The notes below the pieces were generated by a model. That model ran no database searches. It had not been told where the DNA came from and was given only the letters and a program-made list of their open reading frames with translations. From contig DSBP01000131.1 in assembly GCA_011049465.1 (NCBI GenBank), positions 1-5,490 of the forward strand: a stretch of 5,490 bases of DNA, read 5' to 3'. Positions 1 to 5,490 of this stretch are shown piece after piece (position 1 is the first letter of the stretch; every line of letters begins with the position of its first letter). This stretch comes from a bacterium (GTDB lineage: Bacteria; Oederibacteriota; PGYV01; DSBP01). Position numbers and translations under genes: made by a program.

Positions 1-192
1 GCGTTAAGGGATTTAATATGTTTCGCGGCTGTATTATTTTTTTATTGGGAGGGAAAGGCGGCCTATTTCCCGTGGGAGGCGATAGTGCGTTATATTTCCA
101 CTGTTTCCGCCGGCGTTGTTGTAATAGCAGCCGCGTCAATAAACACTGAAAGGACGGCCCGGTGGTTAAAGAAGACATTAAGGAGAACATAA
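1..192 (+). CDS. mreD: C-terminal part of a small membrane protein, probably rod shape-determining protein MreD (5' end outside window)
   Basis: An open frame enters from the left edge and stops at TAA 190-192, giving 63 C-terminal residues. Two hydrophobic stretches are visible, residues 5-16 (LICFAAVLFFYW) and about 31-47 (YISTVSAGVVVIAAASI). They are followed by a basic tail with six Arg/Lys in its last 13 residues, which looks like the cytoplasmic end of a polytopic membrane protein. The sequence itself has no motif I can call diagnostic. The name rests mainly on position: mreD commonly lies directly before mrdA and rodA, after mreB and mreC. MreD is an integral inner-membrane component of the elongasome. 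The frame overlaps the start of mrdA by 31 bases, which suggests translational coupling. It could instead be another small membrane protein; I am confident of the coding frame but only moderately of the identity. Confidence 0.55.
   Translation, partial: ALRDLICFAAVLFFYWEGKAAYFPWEAIVRYISTVSAGVVVIAAASINTERTARWLKKTLRRT
150..154 (+). promoter_or_regulatory. Ribosome binding site of mrdA, supporting a GTG start
   Basis: AAGGA lies 7 bases before GTG 162. It sits inside the end of the upstream mreD-like frame. The next ATG in the mrdA frame is codon 24, within the membrane anchor, and starting there would remove the basic cytoplasmic tail. This site therefore decides in favour of the GTG start. 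Confidence 0.7.
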
Positions 193-1967
193 AGAACTCG
201 TATAAGAGGTTTGTCCGCATAAAAACACTTATGCTGGTTTTTGCTTTCGTAACCCTGGTGCTGACGGGCAGGCTTTTCTACCTGCAGGCCGTCAAGGGAG
301 CGCATTATGGCAGGCTGGCCCAGAGCAACTGCATCAGCATGATAAAGGACAGAGCTCCGAGGGGAAATATCTATGACAGAAACTACAGGGTTCTCGCGGC
401 AAATGAGCCCGCGAATATAGTCAGCATAATACCTTATCATTTTCACCAGAACGAGGACCGGGAAAAAGCCGTAAATGAAGTGGCGAAAGTCCTCGGTATT
501 GAGCCTGATACTGTGATGGAAAAACTCGCTGAAAAGCGCGAATATATGCTTGAACCCGTTCAGCTGAAACGCGGTATTTCCGTAAAGGAGCTGTCGCTAA
601 TTACGGAACTCTCCGCGAATATCACAGGGATATCCGTATCTGTTGAGCCTGCGCGCGTATACGAAAACGGCCGGCTCGCGTCGCATACAATCGGTTATGT
701 GAGCGAAATAAGCGCGGCAAGGCTTAAAGAGAGGCGTTATGAAAAATACCTGCCCGGGGATATTATCGGACAGGCCGGAGTAGAAAACTATTATGACTCC
801 ATTCTCCGCGGAGAGGACGGGGTCATGTACATTCTGACAGACGCGAAAGGAAGGCAGCTTGATGTTGTAAGAAAAATAGAGTCAAAAAAGGGCACAAATG
901 TGGTGCTTACAATTGACGCGAGGCTGCAGGCCTTCGCGGAAAACCTGATGGAGAGAAATAATTATAAGGGCGTTATTCTTGTGAGCGACCCTAAGACAGG
1001 AGAGATGCTTGCCGCCGTATCCAAGCCGGACTATGACCTGACATATTTCAGCAGAAGAATCGACCTTAACAACTGGAAACGCCTCATACGAAACAAGGAT
1101 AACCCGTTAAACAACAGGTATGCACAGGGGCTCTATTCCCCGGGCTCAATCTTTAAGATACCGGTGGGCATAGGGGCGCTGACAGAAAAGGTAGTTGTGC
1201 CGACAACGACTTTTCACTGCGAGGGCATATACTGGATAAGGACATGGCCGTATAAATGCTGGAAAAGGTCCGGCCACAACTGGATGGATTTTTACAGGGC
1301 CGTCGCGCAGTCATGCGACATCTATTTTTATAGGGTTGGACTGAAGATGACGGTTGAGGCGCTGCATAAATACGCGGTTATGTTCGGGCTCGGGGAGAGG
1401 ACGGGAATTGACATTCCGGGGGAGAGGCAGGGAATTGTGCCGTCAAGGGAGTGGAAAAGAAGGATTGACCGCTCTCCGTGGTTCCCGGGGAACACTGTGA
1501 TGATGTCAATCGGGCAGGGCTATATAACATCAACGCCGCTGCAGATGATGAATATCATAAGCGCGATGGCGAATTACGGCTACGCGATGCAGCCCCATTT
1601 TTTTAAGGCTGCGACAACTGACGGCCGGAGAATAATTAAAAGGCACGAGCACAAAAAACTTTTTGAGTTAAAGGCCCCAAAAGAAAACATTGAAATGATG
1701 CGAAAAGCCATGCAGCTGGTCGTGCACGCGGGGTACGGGACAGGCGGAAGGGCCCGTGTTGAAAAGCTGTCAATGGGAGGAAAAACAGGGACCGTTGAAA
1801 ACCCTCACGGCGAGACGCACGCCATGTTCGGCGCGTTTGCCCCGTATATTAACCCCGAACTGGTGGTCTTTGTCCTTGTGGAACACGGCGGCGGCGGCGG
1901 TGATGTTGCCGCGCCCATAGCAGGAGAGATATTCAGATACTGGTTCAAGGTGCTCAAGGAAAAATGA
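162..1967 (+). CDS. mrdA: Penicillin-binding protein 2, elongasome peptidoglycan D,D-transpeptidase
   Basis: Class B PBP that crosslinks peptidoglycan during cell elongation as partner of RodA. It is anchored in the inner membrane with its catalytic part in the periplasm. The protein has 601 residues (E. coli PBP2 is about 630). In order: a short basic cytoplasmic tail; one membrane anchor at about 20-43; a pedestal/dimer domain beginning with the RGNIYDR motif (67-73) and running to about 240; and a transpeptidase domain. The three penicillin-binding motifs are intact: S329-I-F-K332 with the acylated serine, S384-C-D386 (the SxD form usual in PBP2), and K541-T-G-T. The Gly-rich HGGGGG near 575-580 before the last helix is typical of PBP2. 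Cys353, Cys366, His372 and Cys385 may form a metal site. The start is GTG with AAGGA 7 bases upstream. The stop overlaps rodA in ATGA. FtsI or SpoVD is the alternative, but adjacency to rodA and the SxD motif favour PBP2. Confidence 0.95.
   Translation: MVKEDIKENIKNSYKRFVRIKTLMLVFAFVTLVLTGRLFYLQAVKGAHYGRLAQSNCISMIKDRAPRGNIYDRNYRVLAANEPANIVSIIPYHFHQNEDREKAVNEVAKVLGIEPDTVMEKLAEKREYMLEPVQLKRGISVKELSLITELSANITGISVSVEPARVYENGRLASHTIGYVSEISAARLKERRYEKYLPGDIIGQAGVENYYDSILRGEDGVMYILTDAKGRQLDVVRKIESKKGTNVVLTIDARLQAFAENLMERNNYKGVILVSDPKTGEMLAAVSKPDYDLTYFSRRIDLNNWKRLIRNKDNPLNNRYAQGLYSPGSIFKIPVGIGALTEKVVVPTTTFHCEGIYWIRTWPYKCWKRSGHNWMDFYRAVAQSCDIYFYRVGLKMTVEALHKYAVMFGLGERTGIDIPGERQGIVPSREWKRRIDRSPWFPGNTVMMSIGQGYITSTPLQMMNIISAMANYGYAMQPHFFKAATTDGRRIIKRHEHKKLFELKAPKENIEMMRKAMQLVVHAGYGTGGRARVEKLSMGGKTGTVENPHGETHAMFGAFAPYINPELVVFVLVEHGGGGGDVAAPIAGEIFRYWFKVLKEK
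1956..1960 (+). promoter_or_regulatory. Ribosome binding site of rodA within the mrdA 3' end
   Basis: AAGGA ends only 3 bases before ATG 1964, which is closer than ideal. A second AAGG at 1947-1950 leaves 13 bases. With neither spacing optimal and the stop and start codons sharing ATGA, reinitiation by ribosomes finishing mrdA is the likely main route of rodA translation. Confidence 0.45.
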
Positions 1968-3076
1968 GAACACGTGCGAAAATAAGCGACAGAATCAGGG
2001 AATTCTACAGAAATATGGACTGGGTGCTGTTTGCGGCCACTTTAGCCCTTATGATTACGGGCGGTTTTGTGGTAAAAAGCGCGACTGCCGCCACTGACCC
2101 CATGATGTTTAACCGCCAGCTTATATGGTACGCTGCGGGGCTGATTATGATGTTTGTTTTTGCCAATATCAATTACAACCATCTGCTCGCGCTTGGAAGC
2201 CATCTTTATTGGCTGTTCGTTGCCATACTTATTCTGGTTCTTCTTGTGGGCCACGAGGCGCTGGGCGCGCAGCGCTGGATAAAGATAGCCGGTTTTCAGT
2301 TTCAGCCGAGCGAGCTCATGAAAATCATCCTTCCATTCGCGGTTATCAGGTTCATACTGGTGAGGCAGAAGGAGAGTTTTACTCTGAAAAATATAGGAAA
2401 AATGCTGCTTATGGTGGCGCTGCCCGCGTTATTAATACTCAGGCAGCCTGATTTGGGAAGCGCGCTTCTTATCCTTCTGGTGCTGTTTGTGATTTTTTAT
2501 GTGGGTAATATGCCGCCTAAAAAACTGATAATACTCGTGCTTGCCGCGGTCATGCTGATGCCTGTGGCGTATATGGCGTTAAAGGATTATCAGCGGCAGA
2601 GGCTTGCCGTATTTGTCAACCCGCAGATAGACCCGCTCGGCGCCGGTTACAATGTAATACAGTCGCAGATTGCCGTTGGTTCGGGAGGGCTTCTGGGAAA
2701 AGGTTACATGCAGGGCACGCAGAGCCAGCTGAATTTTATTCCGATAAAATATACTGATTTTGTCTTTGCCGTAATCACGGAAGAGACGGGTTTCGCGGGC
2801 GGCCTGTTTATTATCGCGCTCTATTTCATTCTTACGATGCAGGGGTTGAGGATTGTAAAGCTTTCACGCTATTCGGGCGGAAAAATGGCGGCAGCCTCGC
2901 TTATAACCATAATTTTTTCACAGTTTGTCATAAATACAGGAATGAATATAGGGATAATGCCGGTTACAGGGATTACCCTGCCGCTTTTAAGCTATGGCGG
3001 AACTTCTGTCCTGGTGACTATGATTGCAATAGGGATTTTACAAAACATATACAGAGAATACATGAAGGCGGAATAA
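1964..3076 (+). CDS. rodA: RodA, SEDS-family peptidoglycan glycosyltransferase
   Basis: Polytopic inner-membrane enzyme that polymerises lipid II into glycan strands in complex with PBP2. The length of 370 residues is normal for the family. About ten hydrophobic segments can be read, from about residue 20 to 365. SEDS signatures are in place: RWIKIAGFQFQPSELMK (104-120) with the conserved Glu117; QPDLGSALL (161-169); GSGGLLGKG (239-247) in the large periplasmic loop; KYTDFVFAVITEE (262-274), whose Asp265 matches the essential catalytic Asp of RodA (E. coli Asp262, from memory); and the C-terminal signature GIMPVTGITLPLLSYGGTS (330-348). The start is ATG 1964, overlapping the mrdA stop. A later Met at codon 18 just before the first membrane segment is a possible but less likely start. 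FtsW is the alternative SEDS protein; pairing with PBP2 in a mre/mrd-type cluster makes RodA the better call. Confidence 0.95.
   Translation: MRTRAKISDRIREFYRNMDWVLFAATLALMITGGFVVKSATAATDPMMFNRQLIWYAAGLIMMFVFANINYNHLLALGSHLYWLFVAILILVLLVGHEALGAQRWIKIAGFQFQPSELMKIILPFAVIRFILVRQKESFTLKNIGKMLLMVALPALLILRQPDLGSALLILLVLFVIFYVGNMPPKKLIILVLAAVMLMPVAYMALKDYQRQRLAVFVNPQIDPLGAGYNVIQSQIAVGSGGLLGKGYMQGTQSQLNFIPIKYTDFVFAVITEETGFAGGLFIIALYFILTMQGLRIVKLSRYSGGKMAAASLITIIFSQFVINTGMNIGIMPVTGITLPLLSYGGTSVLVTMIAIGILQNIYREYMKAE
3064..3068 (+). promoter_or_regulatory. Ribosome binding site of rng, overlapping the rodA end
   Basis: GAAGG lies 11 bases before ATG 3080, inside the last codons of rodA; the adjoining GGCGGA (3067-3072) may contribute. 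Only 3 bases (AAA) separate the rodA stop from the rng start, so coupling is likely. Confidence 0.5.
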
Positions 3077-3079
3077 AAA

Positions 3080-4543
3080 ATGAAAAAAATTATCATCAAT
3101 GAAGAGGATTTTGACACAAACGCGGCGGTAGTTGACGACAACAGGCTCGTTAATTATTTTACGGAGAGAAAAGTTTACGCAAGAGCGGGCAATATTTACA
3201 AGGGAAGGGTGAATAAGGTTGTCGGAAATATGAACTTTGTATTTATCGACATAGGGGACTCCAAGCCGGGTTTTCTGTCCGAGCGGGAATATTACGACAG
3301 TTCCGGGGTTTACGGCTCAATAATCTCGGCTGAAAAACCGGATGAAAACGGCATAAAACAGCCGGAGAATGTCACGGGCCTCTTTGAAAAGGGGCAGGAG
3401 ACTGTGGTTCAGGTGGAAAAAGAGCCGTATAACACAAAAGGCGCGCGTCTTACCACAAATGTCTCGCTTCCGGGTTATTATACGGTCTATTCCCCGTACT
3501 CAAGGCATACGGGTGTCTCAAGGCGCATAAGCGACGACAGGGAACGGCACAGGCTCCGCTCGATAGTGGATTCCCTGAAGAAGGAGTTAAACGGCAGTTT
3601 CGGGGTAATAATAAGGACGCAGGCGGAAAAGGCAAAGGATGAGGATATTATTAACGAGCTGAAGGCGCTGCATTTCAGGTGGGAAGCAATAGACAAAAAG
3701 ATAAAAAAACTCAAAGCGCCGAAGCTGCTTTATGAGGAGGAGCCCATAGCTGTAAAGGCGCTCAGGGAGCATATGGACAGGAATGTGCGGAAAATAGTAA
3801 CCGATTCAGAAGCCATGTTTTCGGCAGCGGGCCGTTACCTTGAGGAGACAGGCAGGAAAGACGTCTCTCTTGAGATGTATGAGGGCGCAGGGCATGTTTT
3901 TGAGGGAACGGGCATAAACAGCCAGGTTGAGGGAATATACAATAATATCGTCCCCTTTAAAAAGGGAGGTTATATGACAATTGACGTCACCGAAGCACTG
4001 ACTGTAATTGACATAAACAGCGGCAAATTCAAGGGAAAAGAGGACGTGGAGAGCAGCCTTTTGGCCCTGAATTTAAACGCGGCAAAGGAAATTGCGAGGC
4101 AGATAATACTCAGGAATATCGGCGGGCTCATTGTAATAGATTTTATAGATATGGAGAAGCAGGAAAACAGGGACGCGCTGAAAGCGGCGGTTGACGGGGA
4201 ACTCGCAAAATCAAAGATGTATTTCAGGACATCGAAAATCAGCGAGTTCGGGATAATGGAAATAACGAGAAAGAGGAACGCAAAACGGGTTGAGGACATA
4301 TATTTTGAGAAGTGCGGGTGCTGCGGCGGCAGGGGGATTGTCCCGACAAGGGAAAATGTTTGTATTAATTACCTTAAAAAGATAAAATATATGTGCAAAA
4401 AGTCCCGCTCGCGGAACATTGATGTTGTACTGCCGAAAGCAGTGAAGAAAATGGTGGTTTCGGATTTTAAAAAGGAACTGAGGTCCATCGAGAGCAGGTT
4501 CGGAAAAAAGATAGTCCTTAAGGAAGAAAAAACAGCGGACTAA
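3080..4543 (+). CDS. rng: Ribonuclease G (RNase E/G family endoribonuclease)
   Basis: Single-strand-specific endoribonuclease of the cytoplasm that matures rRNA ends and cleaves mRNA, preferring 5'-monophosphorylated RNA. The length of 487 residues matches RNase G (E. coli about 489) and leaves no room for the long RNase E scaffold tail. In order: an N-terminal S1 RNA-binding domain at about 37-125 (NIYKGRVNKVVGNMNFVFID from 38); GTKGARLT-like NTKGARLTTN (118-127); the 5'-sensor region GVIIRT (175-180), with Arg179-Thr180 at the phosphate-sensing position; a DNase I-like catalytic domain with Asp311 (DINSGKF) and Asp354 (VIDFIDM) as Mg-binding residues, 43 apart as in E. coli RNase E (303 and 346); and the zinc-link Cys412-x-x-Cys415 in KCGCCGGRG, used for dimer/tetramer assembly. 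The end is a basic small domain. An extra Cys414 lies inside the zinc link. rng often accompanies mre/mrd genes. The RNase E alternative is disfavoured by length. Confidence 0.94.
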   Translation: MKKIIINEEDFDTNAAVVDDNRLVNYFTERKVYARAGNIYKGRVNKVVGNMNFVFIDIGDSKPGFLSEREYYDSSGVYGSIISAEKPDENGIKQPENVTGLFEKGQETVVQVEKEPYNTKGARLTTNVSLPGYYTVYSPYSRHTGVSRRISDDRERHRLRSIVDSLKKELNGSFGVIIRTQAEKAKDEDIINELKALHFRWEAIDKKIKKLKAPKLLYEEEPIAVKALREHMDRNVRKIVTDSEAMFSAAGRYLEETGRKDVSLEMYEGAGHVFEGTGINSQVEGIYNNIVPFKKGGYMTIDVTEALTVIDINSGKFKGKEDVESSLLALNLNAAKEIARQIILRNIGGLIVIDFIDMEKQENRDALKAAVDGELAKSKMYFRTSKISEFGIMEITRKRNAKRVEDIYFEKCGCCGGRGIVPTRENVCINYLKKIKYMCKKSRSRNIDVVLPKAVKKMVVSDFKKELRSIESRFGKKIVLKEEKTAD

Positions 4544-4551
4544 AAAACAGC

Positions 4552-4574
4552 CGTTTTCAAGGAGGCGGAAAATG
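4552..4574 (+). promoter_or_regulatory. Possible hairpin covering the hldD start codon
   Basis: CGTTTTC (4552-4558) can pair with GAAAATG (4568-4574) to make a 7-bp stem with one G-U pair. The 9-base loop AAGGAGGCG holds the complete Shine-Dalgarno, and the ATG of hldD forms the distal strand of the stem. The pairing is read directly from the sequence. The stem is mostly A-U and probably weak, so a regulatory role is only a guess. Confidence 0.3.
4559..4565 (+). promoter_or_regulatory. Strong ribosome binding site of hldD
   Basis: AAGGAGG is a near-perfect Shine-Dalgarno, 6 bases before ATG 4572. It is the strongest in the window and the only one lying outside a preceding gene, so hldD does not need coupling to rng for its translation. 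It also fixes the hldD start. Confidence 0.8.
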
Positions 4575-5490
4575 ATTGTAGTTACGGGCGCGGCAGGCTT
4601 CCTGGGTTCTGCCATAGTGAGGGAATTAAATATCAGAGGTATTACGGATGTTCATGCGGTTGATTTTCTGGAATCTGATACAAAATGGAAGAACCTTACA
4701 GGGCTCAAATTCCTGGACTATGAGGAAAAGGACCCTTTTTTGAAGCGGATACTCTTTGATGACGCGTCTTTGAAAGCGGGCGTTGAGGGCATAATACACA
4801 TGGGCGCGTGCAGTTCCACGACAGAGCAGGACGCCTCTTTTCTTGTTGAAAACAACTACAAATACACTCAGGTTATGGCAAGATGGTGCGTCAGGAACGG
4901 CAAAAAATTTGTTTATGCCTCAAGCGCCGCCACCTACGGCGCGGGAGAAAAGGGTTTCTCCGACAGCCATGAATTGCTCGAGTCGTTTGAGCCGCTTAAT
5001 ATGTACGGATACTCCAAGCATCTCTTTGATTTGTGGGCGCTGAAAAGCGGGCTGCTCGACAAAATCGCGGGTATAAAGTTCTTTAATGTTTACGGCCCGA
5101 ACGAGTATCACAAGGGAGAGATGCGTTCCGTGGTTCATAAGGCTTACGGACAGATAACTGAAACAGGGAAGTTAAAACTGTTTAAGTCATACAGGGAAGG
5201 CGTAAAGGACGGCGGCCAGCTCAGGGATTTTTTGTATGTGAAGGACGGGGTTGATATGGTGCTTTTCATATATGAAAAAGGGCTGAAGGGGATATACAAC
5301 GCGGGCACAGGAAAGGCAAATTCTTTTTCCGCGCTCGGCGCTGCCTGTTTTAAGGCCATGGGGAAAGAGGAGAAAATCGAGTATATTGACATGCCTGAGG
5401 CCATTAAGGATAAATACCAGTATTTTACAGAGGCGGATATCTCCAAACTGAAGGCTGCCGGGTACCCGGGCGTTAAATACACGCTTGAGC
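4572..5490 (+). CDS. hldD: ADP-L-glycero-D-manno-heptose 6-epimerase (3' end outside window)
   Basis: Cytoplasmic NAD(P)-dependent short-chain dehydrogenase/reductase that epimerises ADP-D-glycero-D-manno-heptose at C6, the last step of precursor synthesis for LPS inner-core heptose. 306 residues are visible before the window ends; E. coli HldD has 310, and alignment from memory suggests roughly 15-20 residues are missing. Motifs in order: Rossmann TGAAGFLGS (5-13); VDFLESDTKW (30-39) after strand 2; GACSSTTE (78-85), highly characteristic of HldD; YASSAATYG (115-123) with the catalytic-site serine; Tyr145-x-x-x-Lys149 in MYGYSKHLFD; FNVYGPNEYHKG (171-182), where Lys181 matches the second catalytic base of E. 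coli HldD (Lys178, from memory); RDFLYVKD (218-225); and NAGTGKANSF (243-252). The match is dense enough to separate it from GalE or RmlB. It is 28 bases after rng with its own strong ribosome binding site. Its presence implies heptose-containing LPS or another ADP-heptose product. Confidence 0.93.
   Translation, partial: MIVVTGAAGFLGSAIVRELNIRGITDVHAVDFLESDTKWKNLTGLKFLDYEEKDPFLKRILFDDASLKAGVEGIIHMGACSSTTEQDASFLVENNYKYTQVMARWCVRNGKKFVYASSAATYGAGEKGFSDSHELLESFEPLNMYGYSKHLFDLWALKSGLLDKIAGIKFFNVYGPNEYHKGEMRSVVHKAYGQITETGKLKLFKSYREGVKDGGQLRDFLYVKDGVDMVLFIYEKGLKGIYNAGTGKANSFSALGAACFKAMGKEEKIEYIDMPEAIKDKYQYFTEADISKLKAAGYPGVKYTLE

Noticed and set aside
1887..1901. GGC trinucleotide run that could be an unstable repeat
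   Set aside because: It encodes Gly576-580 of PBP2, a Gly-rich motif usual at this place in the family, so protein constraint explains it.
2125..2451. 108-codon + strand frame inside rodA
   Set aside because: It is out of frame with rodA across the conserved SEDS region; its composition is that of a shifted frame and it matches nothing I know.
4527..4551. Direct repeat AAAAAACAGC at 4527-4536 and 4542-4551 around the rng stop codon
   Set aside because: Ten bases, dominated by an A run in A-rich sequence; too short and simple to call a mobile-element footprint or a frameshift site.
4544..4571. Possible terminator or promoter between rng and hldD
   Set aside because: The 28 bases hold no GC-rich stem followed by a T run and no recognisable -35/-10 pair; most of it is the ribosome binding site and weak hairpin of hldD.
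4211..4615. 134-codon open frame on the minus strand across the end of rng and the start of hldD
   Set aside because: It lies antisense to two strongly supported genes, including the RNase G zinc link and the HldD Rossmann motif, and its translation shows no recognisable domain.
5144..5482. 112-codon open frame on the minus strand within hldD
   Set aside because: It is antisense to conserved HldD sequence (RDFLYVKD, NAGTG) and shows no ribosome binding site or family motif; a shadow of the real gene.

Overview
The window is a tightly packed, single-strand stretch of a bacterial chromosome. All genes are on the + strand and there is almost no intergenic DNA. In order it holds the 3' end of a small membrane-protein gene (probably mreD), mrdA (penicillin-binding protein 2), rodA (SEDS glycosyltransferase), rng (ribonuclease G) and most of hldD (ADP-heptose epimerase), which runs off the right edge. 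No RNA gene, mobile element, CRISPR array or convincing terminator is visible, and no stretch over 30 bases lacks a gene.

Organism: a Gram-negative (diderm) bacterium with rod-type elongation machinery and probably heptose-containing lipopolysaccharide, inferred from PBP2/RodA plus HldD. Base composition looks close to balanced. ATA (Ile) and AGG (Arg) codons are used freely in all genes; 8 of 16 Ile codons in the visible hldD are ATA. That argues against a typical enterobacterium and suits several less-studied diderm phyla, but the sequence alone does not let me name one.

Layout: the mreD-like frame overlaps mrdA by 31 bases, mrdA overlaps rodA by 4 bases (ATGA), rodA and rng are 3 bases apart, and rng and hldD are 28 bases apart. 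This spacing suggests one transcript with translational coupling, the promoter lying upstream of the window (probably before mreB/mreC). hldD has the strongest Shine-Dalgarno sequence and the only real gap, so it may be initiated more independently. A small AU-rich hairpin could place its start codon in a stem and its Shine-Dalgarno in the loop.

How the genes work together: RodA polymerises lipid II into glycan strands and PBP2 crosslinks them, with MreD as a membrane part of the same elongasome. RNase G is a known genomic companion of mre/mrd genes and matures rRNA and turns over mRNA. HldD finishes the ADP-L-glycero-D-manno-heptose precursor for the LPS inner core. The cluster therefore links wall elongation, RNA processing and outer-membrane precursor supply. 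I see no novel system here. The points most worth checking are a Cys-rich predicted metal site in PBP2 and the hairpin at the hldD start.
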